From assembly GCA_937923365.1 (NCBI GenBank), contig CALAIJ010000179.1, positions 1 through 12,837 of the forward strand: a DNA stretch of 12,837 bases. Reading direction: 5' to 3'. This DNA comes from an uncultured Sulfitobacter sp. (GTDB taxonomy: Bacteria; Pseudomonadota; Alphaproteobacteria; Rhodobacterales; Rhodobacteraceae). The notes under the pieces are model-generated. The model did no database searches and had not been told where the DNA came from. It saw only the letters and a program-made list of their open reading frames with translations. A program made the position numbers and the translations under genes. Positions 1-7,223 of the stretch are shown piece by piece. Positions within the stretch are counted from its first letter, which is position 1. Every line of letters begins with the position of its first letter.

Positions 1-131
1 ACGCGGTCATAGACATCGTTATTGGTCAGGACCGCACCGAGAAGCTGCTGCTCCGCCTCGGTGGAATGGGGCATCGTTTCTGGTGCCTGCACAGCAATCT
101 GGTTCGCGTTCAGCGAGGAAATCTCATTCAT
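1..131 (-). CDS. dnaB: replicative DNA helicase DnaB, N-terminal fragment
   Basis: The first 43 codons of a gene that runs off the left edge. DnaB is the hexameric helicase that unwinds DNA ahead of the replisome. The visible residues include HSTEAEQQLLGAVLTNNDVY (22-41). This is the hallmark start of the DnaB N-terminal domain, where families read 'P(H/Q)xxEAEQxLLGAxLxxxxxxD'. The helicase core is outside the window. The ATG at 129-131 follows GGGTGAG, a weak ribosome site. The gene is on the same strand as pyrE but separated by 153 bp that hold its own promoter candidates and a DnaA box, so it is probably transcribed separately. Identity is confident from the motif even though only a tenth of the protein is visible. 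Confidence 0.9.
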   Translation of the reverse strand, partial: MNEISSLNANQIAVQAPETMPHSTEAEQQLLGAVLTNNDVYDR

Positions 132-199
132 GGTCTCACCCGTTTGTCCCTGAGAGCTGTCTTAAACAGAGCCGTCAGGTGGCGCAAATTGTATGTTTT

Positions 200-208
200 T
201 GTGGATAA
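200..208 (-). promoter_or_regulatory. perfect consensus DnaA box upstream of dnaB
   Basis: The minus strand reads TTATCCACA, an exact match to the strong E. coli DnaA-box consensus. It lies 69 bp upstream of the dnaB start codon. A TACAAT hexamer (188-193, minus) lies just downstream. If that hexamer is a -10 box, the DnaA box falls in its -35/-10 spacer, where bound DnaA-ATP would compete with RNA polymerase. A single 9-mer can occur by chance, but the place, in front of a replication gene, makes it suggestive. That DnaA acts here is inference. Confidence 0.5.
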
Positions 209-233
209 GTTCCGGCAGCTTTGCGCGCACTAC

Positions 234-263
234 ATCATGCGTCAGTAGAGTCACCCGCGTCAA
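234..263 (-). promoter_or_regulatory. candidate sigma70 promoter for dnaB
   Basis: The minus strand has TTGACG (258-263) as -35 and CATGAT (234-239) as -10, 18 bp apart. The -35 matches 5 of 6 consensus bases and the -10 matches 4 of 6. Transcription would start near 227 and leave a leader of about 95 nt containing the DnaA box. A competing -10 (TACAAT, 188-193) lacks a good -35. Confidence 0.4.
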
Positions 264-284
264 CATGCAGTGGTTTGGACGGCG

Positions 285-959
285 TTATTTCCGTGCGTCC
301 TGCCATTCTTTTGGCGCGTTGAGGAAGCTCTCCACTTCCGTCAGTGTTGCCTCGTTGAACGCGCCTTGCGCCTTCGCCTCGGCCAGAACATCCCACCATG
401 TACACAAGGAATGCAGAGCAACCCCATGATCGCCAAGGGTCTTTTCGGTGTCCGGAAAAATGCCGTAATAGAAGATCACCGCAGTATGTCCGCAGGTCGC
501 CCCCGTTTCGCGAATCGCATCCACGAAGCTGAGCTTGGAGCCGCCATCAGTGGTCAGATCTTCCACCAGCAGAACGCGCTGGCCTTCGGACATGTCGCCC
601 TCGATGCGCGCATTGCGGCCATAGCCTTTGGGTTTTTTGCGCACATAGGTCATCGGCAGGGCCATACGCTCTGCCACAAGGGCGGCAAAGGGGATGCCTG
701 CGGTCTCTCCGCCGGCGATATTGTCGAAGGCTTCAAAGCCTGCGTTGCGCATCACGGTGACGGTCAGAAAGTCCATCAATGTGCTGCGGATACGGGGGTA
801 GGAGATCAGCTTGCGGCAGTCGATATAGGTGGGGCTGGGCAGGCCTGAGGCCAGTGTGAAAGGCTCATCCGCGTTGAAATGTACCGCGCCGATTTCCAAA
901 AGCATACGGGCGGTCAGGCGCGCCATTTCCGGCGCTTCGGGGTAGCTTGTCGGGATCAT
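285..959 (-). CDS. pyrE: orotate phosphoribosyltransferase
   Basis: Converts orotate and PRPP to orotidine 5'-phosphate, the fifth step of de novo UMP synthesis, in the cytoplasm. The 224-residue product carries the type I PRPP-binding motif [13 protein letters not shown] at 129-141. It also has a Lys-rich loop [10 protein letters not shown] at 106-115 and the substrate-side [14 protein letters not shown] segment at 37-50. Length is usual for alphaproteobacterial PyrE. The frame stays open upstream to 1133, inside pyrC, but the ATG at 957-959 is chosen. It has GGAAAGGA 5 nt upstream, and its N-terminus fits the family. The gene lies 76 bp downstream of pyrC on the same strand; the two probably form a pyrimidine unit, although a repeat element and a hairpin lie between them. 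Confidence 0.95.
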   Translation of the reverse strand: MIPTSYPEAPEMARLTARMLLEIGAVHFNADEPFTLASGLPSPTYIDCRKLISYPRIRSTLMDFLTVTVMRNAGFEAFDNIAGGETAGIPFAALVAERMALPMTYVRKKPKGYGRNARIEGDMSEGQRVLLVEDLTTDGGSKLSFVDAIRETGATCGHTAVIFYYGIFPDTEKTLGDHGVALHSLCTWWDVLAEAKAQGAFNEATLTEVESFLNAPKEWQDARK

Positions 960-982
960 CGGGGGTCCTTTCCGTGAGGGCG

Positions 983-1010
983 CGCCGGAAGAGATTTCAG
1001 GCCTCCGGCG
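983..1010 (-). other. 7-bp hairpin between pyrC and pyrE
   Basis: CGCCGGA (983-989) pairs perfectly with TCCGGCG (1004-1010) around a 14-nt loop. In the sense of the pyr genes it directly follows the post-stop repeat element and ends 23 nt before the pyrE start. There is no T-run after it, so it is not a textbook terminator. It may instead be an mRNA-processing or stabilising stem, or simply part of the repeat. Confidence 0.4.
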
Positions 1011-1033
1011 GGGAATATTATGGCCAGAAAAAG
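1011..1033 (-). repeat. post-stop repeat element, copy 1 (after pyrC)
   Basis: The minus strand reads CTTTTTCTGGC, then CAT, then AATATTCCC. It begins 2 nt after the pyrC stop codon. It matches copy 2 at 10017-10039 in 21 of 23 positions, with the same strand sense and the same 2-nt offset from a stop. The hairpin at 983-1010 follows immediately. Confidence 0.6.
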
Positions 1034-1035
1034 TG

Positions 1036-2067
1036 TCAGGCGGTCCAGTGTAGCGGCATGTCGGGGTCAAAGATGGTGACAGGGCCATCGGGGGTGTCGA
1101 TGTGGCCGGGAAACGCGGGCATATCGCGCACAAGGGTAAGCGTGTCCTCGTTCAAGGGCAGGCCGTAGAAGGCAGGACCGTTCAGAGAAGTGAAAGCCTC
1201 GAGGTTTGCCAGTGCACTGTCTTGTTCAAAGACTTCCGCAAGAATGGAGAGCGTGTTGGGGGCAGTGAAGCAGCCCGCGCAGCCACAGGGCAAAAGCTTG
1301 TTGGCATCCGTGTGGGGCGCAGAATCGGTGCCCAGGAAGAACCGTCTGTCGCCAGAGGTCGCAGCGGACCGCAGGGCAAGGCGGTGTTCTTCGCGTTTGG
1401 CGACCGGCAGGCAATAGTAGTGCGGCTTGATACCACCGGCGAGGATGTGGTTGCGGTTTATCACCAGATGGTGCGTCGTGATCGTCGCGCCAAGGCCTGC
1501 ATCCACGCTGCGCACATAGTCAACGGCTTGCGACGTGGTGATATGCTCCATCACGACACGCAGATCGGGGTGGCGCCGGCGGATCGGGTCAAGAACACGG
1601 TCAATAAAGACAGCTTCGCGGTCGAAGATGTCGATGGCACTGTCGGTGACTTCGCCGTGGGTGCACAGGGGCAAGCCGATCTCGGCCATTTTCTCCAGCA
1701 CGGCAGAGACTTTGTCAAAGTTGGCGACACCGCTGGCAGAGTTTGTCGTGGCCCCCGCAGGATAGAGCTTCACTGCCGTGATCAGACCGGAGGCATGGGC
1801 TTCTGCCACATCCTGCGGATCGGTGTCTTCCGTCAGGTAGAGGGTCATCAAAGGCGTGAAATCAGCACTTTCGGGCAGGGCGGCCAAAATTCGGTCCCGG
1901 TAAGCGCGGGCGTCCGCCGAGGTGACCACAGGTGGCACCAGATTGGGCATGATGATCGCGCGGGCGAAGTGTTCCGTGGTGGCGGGCAGGACCGCGCGCA
2001 GCATATCGCCGTCGCGCAAGTGCAGATGCCAGTCGTCGGGGCGGCGGATTGTGTGCGTTTGTGTCAT
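1036..2067 (-). CDS. pyrC: dihydroorotase, class II
   Basis: Zinc enzyme that reversibly cyclises N-carbamoyl-aspartate to dihydroorotate, the third step of de novo pyrimidine synthesis. The 343-residue length is typical of the E. coli PyrC class. The motifs are complete. [10 protein letters not shown] (11-20) gives metal ligands His14 and His16. The lysine that becomes carboxylated is Lys100 in AVKLYPAG. Other ligands are His137 (CTHGE) and His175 (MEHIT), and the catalytic Asp is Asp248 (GTDSAPH). Each is offset by two from the E. coli numbering I remember (Lys102, His139, His177, Asp250). The ATG at 2065-2067 is fixed by the family N-terminus; no strong Shine-Dalgarno precedes it. The preceding gene on this strand stops 45 bp upstream, so cotranscription with it is likely. 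Confidence 0.96.
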   Translation of the reverse strand: MTQTHTIRRPDDWHLHLRDGDMLRAVLPATTEHFARAIIMPNLVPPVVTSADARAYRDRILAALPESADFTPLMTLYLTEDTDPQDVAEAHASGLITAVKLYPAGATTNSASGVANFDKVSAVLEKMAEIGLPLCTHGEVTDSAIDIFDREAVFIDRVLDPIRRRHPDLRVVMEHITTSQAVDYVRSVDAGLGATITTHHLVINRNHILAGGIKPHYYCLPVAKREEHRLALRSAATSGDRRFFLGTDSAPHTDANKLLPCGCAGCFTAPNTLSILAEVFEQDSALANLEAFTSLNGPAFYGLPLNEDTLTLVRDMPAFPGHIDTPDGPVTIFDPDMPLHWTA

Positions 2068-2112
2068 GGGCAGCGGGCTAGCATGGCCGGGCGCGCGCTG
2101 CCAGTGGTTTGA

Positions 2113-3036
2113 CTAGTCCAGACCCTCAAGATTGCGCAGTTTGCGCGCAAAGCGGGGGTCATGCATGCGGCTGGTCACGTTCTTGCACAAAGCCAAGGTC
2201 AGCGCATCGCGGCCTTGCGACTCGGTCGCGCTCAGGAGATTGCGCAAGTACGGGCGATAATCGCGGCGCGCGCGATAAAGCTGCGCAAAGCTGAGGGTGT
2301 CCAGCGTGTCTTCTGCCGCGGCCTTGAGCAGGGGCGCCAGCGTCGACATCTCCATCAGGTCGGTTTGAAGGGCATCGACCATATGGGGCATGCGCAGTTT
2401 GCTCACATTGGGGCGCGTAAAGAGGGCGGCGTGCATGGCGTCCAAATCCTCTTTGGGATCATAAAGTACATAGGCGTCCTCTGCTGCTTCAAGCATGTCG
2501 GGGCCAAACCCGTAGCGCGCGGTAAAATCGGTCCGGCGCATGTCGGTAAAGCGGTCGTCCCATTCGGTGACCCGTGGATCAAGGGTGGCTTGAGGCTGGA
2601 TCAGCACCACTTTGGCCCCCGGTGCGGCGACGGAATAGGCAGCCGCAGCATAGGCACAAGGGCCGGCACCGTAGAACAACACGGTATCGAATTCGTCAAA
2701 GAAACCATCGTCGACAAGGCGGTCAAAGTAGCCATAGATCGCTGTATCGCGGAACCATGTGTCGCCGTCCGAGGCCACGCAAAGGTGCGACCAGCCGTAA
2801 CCTTGCAACATTTCCCAGCCAAAGGGCTGCGCGCGTTCCGACAGGACCTGAATGCCCTGAATGGTCTCGAATGTGACCAATAGTGTGGTGCCTTTTTCGA
2901 TGAAGGCCGCGAAATGACGATTGCCCAAGGGCTCAAAATAGCCGTCCACCTCCGCAATGGCAGAGATCGCCTGCAGCCAGTCCTGCTTGGACAGGTCTGT
3001 CAGGGTTGTCTCCAGCGATGGCGCGTCATCGGTCAT
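2113..3036 (-). CDS. conserved hypothetical protein, alpha/beta-hydrolase-like, nucleophile missing
   Basis: Function unknown. The product is 307 residues from the chosen ATG. The central part reads as a Rossmann-like alpha/beta fold. FDTVLFYGAGPCAYAAAAYS (116-135) resembles the beta-strand/nucleophile elbow 'FYGSSMGGYAA' of hydrolase-like proteins often found with glycan genes. IQPQATLDPR (146-155) and WDDRF follow, as in that group, and a late His218 lies where a catalytic His might be. The usual Ser is replaced (GAGPC), so an ordinary serine hydrolase is unlikely. I recall relatives labelled PAPS reductase; nothing here supports that (no SGGxDS loop, no C-terminal ECGxH). Three in-frame ATGs (3051, 3042, 3036) have no clear ribosome site; 3036 (MTDDAPSLE) is a guess. 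No signal peptide or membrane segment is seen. pyrC follows 45 bp downstream. Confidence 0.6.
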   Translation of the reverse strand: MTDDAPSLETTLTDLSKQDWLQAISAIAEVDGYFEPLGNRHFAAFIEKGTTLLVTFETIQGIQVLSERAQPFGWEMLQGYGWSHLCVASDGDTWFRDTAIYGYFDRLVDDGFFDEFDTVLFYGAGPCAYAAAAYSVAAPGAKVVLIQPQATLDPRVTEWDDRFTDMRRTDFTARYGFGPDMLEAAEDAYVLYDPKEDLDAMHAALFTRPNVSKLRMPHMVDALQTDLMEMSTLAPLLKAAAEDTLDTLSFAQLYRARRDYRPYLRNLLSATESQGRDALTLALCKNVTSRMHDPRFARKLRNLEGLD

Positions 3037-3116
3037 TGTCATGGCCCACATGATATCAAAACGTACGGATTTTGCACGTGTTGCGCATGGCTAGCAGCTC
3101 AATGCGGCAAAATTAC

Positions 3117-3133
3117 GGAATATATGGCGAAAA
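3117..3133 (-). repeat. post-stop repeat element, shortened copy 3
   Basis: The minus strand reads TTTTCGCCATATATTCC, starting 1 nt after the stop of the glycosyltransferase gene at 3135. It equals copy 1 with two bases (TG) and one A deleted and otherwise no mismatch. Because gaps are needed, this copy is less certain than the other two. The same match position, right after a stop and in the same sense, raises its credibility. Confidence 0.35.
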
Positions 3134-3134
3134 T

Positions 3135-4181
3135 TCAGGAGGTCTGTTTGCGCGCCATATGGGCATAACGGGTCATGAAGCGTGCCGCTTGCGGGGCCAC
3201 AGGCCGTGATGGGGGTGCCATCAGCAATCGGCCGAACAGCGCGCGGAAGGGTTCTTGCAACATCAGCGCCTCAAAGCGGGTTTTGCGCCATGTGACTGCC
3301 TTCGCGTGCAGCTCGGACAAGGTCGGATCCGCCTTGAGCTTTGCCAGAATGGCGTCACGGGCAGGGGCCAGTGCGTTGATGCTGGTGTCGGTGTCGATGT
3401 TCCAGTTCCGCTCCACCCAATAGTCGAGGCCCAGAAGATCATCGGAATGCACGGCGCGGCCACGATCCGCTTTCAGCACATAGCTTTCCAGCGCGCCCAA
3501 AGGGTAGTGGTTCAGTTGCGCCAATCCGTAGTTGTCGCGCCCGTAGTCGGAAAAAATGCGCTTGTTCTTGAAGGCTGGCCCCAAAGGGCGGCCGTGGCCG
3601 TCAAACCACCTGACATCGTCCAGCCGGGATTTATCGGGGTCACGGGGGCGGTGGACACCGGGTTTGCGGTACGTGCCATCATTGCGGTAGAGCGTTTTGA
3701 ACATGGCCGCCCGCCATGGCCACGCCATTTCCACAGGCGCGCAGCGTGTAAAGGTCTGGGTGACGGGTGTGTCCGCATAGCGCACCTGATCGGCACTGCC
3801 GAACAACCGCCACGTCAGGGTGATTGCGTCTGCATCGGGCAGGGCGGCATGCAATGCGCCCAGCGTGTGATCGCCGGTGTGGATGTTCACAAACTCATCC
3901 ACATCCAGCGGCAACAGCCATTTGGCGGCGTGTACCTGCGCCATCTTTGCGGCGGTTTTGAGGGCGGTGAACTGAATGCCGCCATTGTCATAGGGGCCGT
4001 CGTTGCGGACGTGGGTAAGCCAGCCCAAAGACGCCAGATGGTCCAGCATCAGGTCCGTGCCATCGTCGCAATTGTTTGAAAAAACAACAAAATCGTCAAA
4101 GCCCACTGCACGGTGATGCGCCAGCCATTCCAGTAGAAAAGCGCCCTCATTGCGCAGGCACAACAAGGCGAGGTGGGTCAA
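3135..4181 (-). CDS. family 2-type glycosyltransferase (Glyco_tranf_2_4-like)
   Basis: Predicted cytoplasmic GT-A fold glycosyltransferase of 348 residues; donor and acceptor unknown. Motifs in order: LCLRNEGAFLLEWLAHH near the N-terminus (the loop expected to bind the nucleotide sugar), SNNCDDGTD (34-42), the metal-binding DxD motif LDVDEFVNI (92-100), LTWRLFG (122-128), FKTLYRN (161-167), VHRPRD (176-181) and LNHY (223-226). All recur in the other two glycosyltransferases of this operon. The start chosen is TTG at 4179-4181. It lies 1 nt after the FkbM stop, has GGAG 7 nt upstream, and gives the N-terminus MTHLALLCLRNEG that aligns with its paralogue. The longer ATG frame (4250) would overlap FkbM by 68 bp. 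Last gene of the five-gene operon. Confidence 0.85.
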   Translation of the reverse strand: MTHLALLCLRNEGAFLLEWLAHHRAVGFDDFVVFSNNCDDGTDLMLDHLASLGWLTHVRNDGPYDNGGIQFTALKTAAKMAQVHAAKWLLPLDVDEFVNIHTGDHTLGALHAALPDADAITLTWRLFGSADQVRYADTPVTQTFTRCAPVEMAWPWRAAMFKTLYRNDGTYRKPGVHRPRDPDKSRLDDVRWFDGHGRPLGPAFKNKRIFSDYGRDNYGLAQLNHYPLGALESYVLKADRGRAVHSDDLLGLDYWVERNWNIDTDTSINALAPARDAILAKLKADPTLSELHAKAVTWRKTRFEALMLQEPFRALFGRLLMAPPSRPVAPQAARFMTRYAHMARKQTS

Positions 4182-4182
4182 A

Positions 4183-4878
4183 TCACCACTCCGTTCGGAA
4201 ACACAGCACCTTGCCGTGCGATCCCCGATGATAATAGGCAAGGCCTGCATCCATAAAGGCGCGCATCACTTTGTTCATGCCTTCGGGGCCGATCCATTGT
4301 GGGTGCGTCTCGATAATCGCGGCGCGCAGGCCTGTGAGGTCAAGATGCGGGATCAGATCAACCTCTGCCCCTTCGATGTCGCAGATCAACACGTTTGGTT
4401 TGATGTCCTTGAACACGGTCTTGGCGTTCAGGACATCGACCTTGACGCTGGGCGGGGTTTCCTCGCCCTCCAGCACCTCCATGGAGGAGCCAAGCATCGG
4501 ATCGCGCAGATAGAAATTCACGCTGCCTTTGCGCGGGCCCAGAATGGCATTGGTCACATGGGCATTGGTGACGCCATTGGCGGCGTGAACCGACTGGATG
4601 TAAGGGATCAGATGGGGGTTCGCTTCAAAGGAATGCACCGATTTGATGGCCCGTTTTGAGGCGACCAGCGTCGACATGTAACCGATGCCACCGCCCAGTT
4701 CGATCACCACATCGCCTTCGCGCACAACGCGCAAGGCGGCGTCGGATTCCTTTTGCTCGTAGCCGTTGGTCCGCAGCAGCTTGCGCACGCGGCCTTTGAT
4801 GAAGTCATTGTCTTTAGGGAACAACATCCCGCGCGAGCGGACGTATTCCGTGGTTTCGTCCCTGATGGCACCATCCAT
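4183..4878 (-). CDS. FkbM-family SAM-dependent methyltransferase
   Basis: Predicted O-methyltransferase of 231 residues, cytoplasmic, using S-adenosylmethionine; probably methylates a sugar or glycan intermediate given its neighbours. SAM-binding motif I is VVIELGGGIGYM (57-68). Motif II acidic residue is in HSFEANP (82-88). The FkbM signature CDIEGAE is at 166-172, followed by IIETHP (188-193). The family name comes from FkbM of FK506 synthesis, but many members sit in polysaccharide and flagellar glycan clusters. The ATG at 4876-4878 is chosen over an upstream TTG (4884) because GGAG lies 8 nt before the ATG but only 2 nt before the TTG. It starts 2 nt after the preceding stop, and the next gene starts 1 nt after its own stop, so translation is probably coupled. 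Confidence 0.87.
   Translation of the reverse strand: MDGAIRDETTEYVRSRGMLFPKDNDFIKGRVRKLLRTNGYEQKESDAALRVVREGDVVIELGGGIGYMSTLVASKRAIKSVHSFEANPHLIPYIQSVHAANGVTNAHVTNAILGPRKGSVNFYLRDPMLGSSMEVLEGEETPPSVKVDVLNAKTVFKDIKPNVLICDIEGAEVDLIPHLDLTGLRAAIIETHPQWIGPEGMNKVMRAFMDAGLAYYHRGSHGKVLCFRTEW
4187..4192 (-). promoter_or_regulatory. ribosome binding site that fixes a TTG start
   Basis: GGAG (4189-4192, minus) lies 7 nt upstream of TTG 4179-4181, inside the last codons of the FkbM gene. Its spacing is ideal for the TTG and wrong for any ATG in the frame. It supports re-initiation directly after the FkbM stop. Confidence 0.6.
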
Positions 4879-4880
4879 GT

Positions 4881-7223
4881 TCAATTCTCCATATCCAGCG
4901 AGAGGGCGTAGGCCACCCTCTCGGTCTCGTTCAATTTGACGCTCAGCGCCTGAGCGTAGAGGTCGCGGAACTCATCCATGCTGTGCAATTCTTCTGCCTT
5001 GGCCTTGTGCCAGGCAAGGCCCTCCTGATGGTAGCCGCGCAAGACATCGTCTGCCATCAGACGGTCGTATTCGGCGCGCACGCGGGGCAGGTTCCGCTTG
5101 ATCGTGATGTCGCGGTAGTCGCCCCAGTCCATACGTATCCAGTAGTTGATCCCGATAGAGCGGTCCACGTGCAAGGCGCGCCCCCGCTGGCGTTTGATCA
5201 AAAAGGAGTCGGCTGACCGCAGGGCGTAGTGATTGAGCTGAATCAGGTCATAGCCCACATTGGATTTGGACGACCGCCAGCCGTTACGTGCGGCATCACG
5301 TGTCATGTCGCGACCCGATCCGTTGACCCATTTGACCGCGCTCAACTGGCTCTCGTCCAGCTTGTTCGGACGGTGGCACGAGATTTTGGCATAGGCCCCG
5401 ATATTGCGGAACATGGTCTTGTATCCCCAGACCGTATGCGGCTTGGGACAATACTTGGGCGCGCAAGTGTCGAATTGATCGATCACCAGATCATCGTTGA
5501 CCGCCGTGACCCCGTTATGCCCGAACAGCCGCCACGTCATGGCAAAGTTGGTGGCATCGGGTACGGCTTCAAACAGATCCTGCAAGGTGCCGTTTCCGGT
5601 GCGAATGTTAATAAACTCGTCCACATCGATGTGGGCAATCCACTCCGCATTCTGGATGACAGGCTCTTTCAACGAATTGTTCAGCGCATGTTGCTGGGGG
5701 GAGTTGCCCTTCCAGTTCTCGTTGCTGCGGTGCTGGACGTAGCCCAAAGCCTGCAAGCGCTGAAGCACCTCGTCTGTCGTGTCATCGCAGTCATTGGTAT
5801 AGATGATGAAGTTATCGACCCCGATGGCACGGTGATAGGCGACCCATTCGACGATGTAAGGGGCTTCGTTCTTCATGCAGCCAACGATCACATTGCCGCT
5901 GCTGCCGGGCTTCAACTGGCGCGGTAGGATTGGCGTGTATGCGGCAGCCAGTTCAGCCTCGTTCACCGCGCCAAGATTGTTGTGGGGGCGGAACGGCGAA
6001 GACAGGATCATCTGGTGGTTTACTTTAACACGCTCCAGCAGGCGTTTGTTTTCGTTGCTTTTGCCCTTGGTCAGCAGCGCATCAAACTTGTCGGCGGATT
6101 GCTGGGCCATGGCCTGTTCTTCGCGCTTTTGCGCCAGCGGCGTGCTGTGCTTGCGAATGGCATAGGCATAGGCGGCCAGATACTGCGTTGCGCGGTATCC
6201 CATTTCAGGATCAGCAGGTGTCCACGCGGGCAGCTTTTTGTCAGGGGTCAGCGCCGCCTTCAGAGCGGGAAACTCTTTGATCAAGTCCGCGTTGTCGGTT
6301 TTGAAGGAGCCCGAGATTGCAAACAGACTGCCCGGGGACAAAGGCACGCCCGGAACGCGCATGCCGTTCAACATCTGCGTCCACAAATCACGCGGGCAGG
6401 ACAGGTCATGCACGCGCAGGTAATCGATCAGGACCGCGTTGAATTGCTGCATCCGCGTGTGGTTCGCAGCGGGTTCCGGCATCGGCACGCGGGCAGGGCG
6501 TGCCTTGCCCAAAGGCTTGTCGAGGCCCAGAACTTCGGTCAATTCAACTGCGCCGCGGTCAGACAGCAATACCGATCTATCCAGCGGGCGGAAGGTGATA
6601 TTTTTAAGGCCAAAAACACCACCCCAAAGATCAAACAGCGCTTTGTAGTCTAGCCAGAACGGCGGGTGCTGCACATCGCCAAAAAGGCCAAAGTCCGGGT
6701 CCTGATCACGGCGGGCGGCAAGGGCGTCGCCCCACCAGTCTTGCCCTTTCGCGAGGGTCAACTCCGCCTCAAGCGACGCGCGGCGGCCTTCTTGCAGGGC
6801 ATAGGTGTAATGCGATGCCAGCAGGCGGGCTTGCTCGTCCAAATGGGCGGCAATACGGATGTCCTTGAAATGTGGGTCGAGAAGCGATTTCAGCAGCGCC
6901 ACTTCTTCTGTCGAATGCAAAAGGTTGCCCAATTGCGCGGCAGAGACCACAAGGTGATCTGCCGTTGTCTCCGCCACTTCAGTGGCAATGATCTTTTCAA
7001 ACTCGCGCAGCAGCGTGCGTCCGACTAAAGGCCCGTCAAGCCCGCGCTTGAAGCGCAAAACACCAACCGCGTCTGGGGCGGCGCAGGCCGCATAAAGCCG
7101 CACATGGTTCCAGTCGGGTGCCGCAATGCCTTGTTTGGCCAAGGCTTTCTCTTTCTCCTTAAAGAGAGCACGGAAACGGGCAGCAGATTGCTCCGTTGGG
7201 CCGATAAGCAGGGTCAGGCGCAT
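4881..7223 (-). CDS. fusion protein: degenerate sulfotransferase-like domain plus family 2-type glycosyltransferase
   Basis: Unusually large 780-residue protein with two parts. Residues 1 to about 240 look like the sulfotransferase-like proteins common in this group. LTLLIGPTEQSAARF (3-17) sits where the PAPS loop 'GxxKTGTTS' should be. ADHLVVSAAQLGNLL (88-102) matches the 'viSSE' strand. HLDEQARLLASHY (127-139) matches the 3'-phosphate motif 'YLRxQxxxxxSxY'. Both PAPS-binding signatures are broken (loop Lys absent; Arg replaced by Asp129), so this half is probably not catalytic. Residues 340-440 form a charged helical linker. Residues 444-780 are a complete glycosyltransferase: VGCMKNEAPYIVEW (447-460), TNDCDDTTD, DVDEFINI (533-540), MTWRLFG, YKTMFRN, HRPNK and LNHY (664-667). 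The ATG at 7221-7223 directly follows the previous stop, with GAGG 8 nt upstream. The GT part is confident; the N-terminal reading is inference. Confidence 0.82.
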   Translation of the reverse strand: MRLTLLIGPTEQSAARFRALFKEKEKALAKQGIAAPDWNHVRLYAACAAPDAVGVLRFKRGLDGPLVGRTLLREFEKIIATEVAETTADHLVVSAAQLGNLLHSTEEVALLKSLLDPHFKDIRIAAHLDEQARLLASHYTYALQEGRRASLEAELTLAKGQDWWGDALAARRDQDPDFGLFGDVQHPPFWLDYKALFDLWGGVFGLKNITFRPLDRSVLLSDRGAVELTEVLGLDKPLGKARPARVPMPEPAANHTRMQQFNAVLIDYLRVHDLSCPRDLWTQMLNGMRVPGVPLSPGSLFAISGSFKTDNADLIKEFPALKAALTPDKKLPAWTPADPEMGYRATQYLAAYAYAIRKHSTPLAQKREEQAMAQQSADKFDALLTKGKSNENKRLLERVKVNHQMILSSPFRPHNNLGAVNEAELAAAYTPILPRQLKPGSSGNVIVGCMKNEAPYIVEWVAYHRAIGVDNFIIYTNDCDDTTDEVLQRLQALGYVQHRSNENWKGNSPQQHALNNSLKEPVIQNAEWIAHIDVDEFINIRTGNGTLQDLFEAVPDATNFAMTWRLFGHNGVTAVNDDLVIDQFDTCAPKYCPKPHTVWGYKTMFRNIGAYAKISCHRPNKLDESQLSAVKWVNGSGRDMTRDAARNGWRSSKSNVGYDLIQLNHYALRSADSFLIKRQRGRALHVDRSIGINYWIRMDWGDYRDITIKRNLPRVRAEYDRLMADDVLRGYHQEGLAWHKAKAEELHSMDEFRDLYAQALSVKLNETERVAYALSLDMEN
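4887..4890 (-). promoter_or_regulatory. ribosome binding site of the FkbM gene
   Basis: GGAG (minus) with an 8-nt spacer to ATG 4876-4878. It overlaps the last codons of the upstream fusion gene and decides between the ATG and the in-frame TTG at 4884. Confidence 0.6.

Noticed and set aside
960..1133. Longer PyrE starting inside pyrC
   Set aside because: The extra 58 residues are Pro/Ser/Arg-rich shadow sequence; the ATG at 959 has a good ribosome site and the family N-terminus.
268..2110. Shared CAGTGGTTTG at 268-277 and 2101-2110, both just downstream of minus-strand stop codons
   Set aside because: Only ten bases match and the flanks differ; with thousands of 10-mers in the window a chance pair is expected.
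1102..2112. 336-codon plus-strand frame opposite pyrC
   Set aside because: Antisense to a gene with all catalytic motifs; its translation is low-complexity and has no recognisable domain. Typical GC-rich shadow.
2113..3036. PAPS reductase as the identity of this protein
   Set aside because: No PP-loop (SGGxDS) and no C-terminal ECGxH motif; the fold reads as hydrolase-like instead.
5229..5927. Plus-strand frames inside the fusion glycosyltransferase gene
   Set aside because: They mirror conserved glycosyltransferase codons; no independent coding signal.
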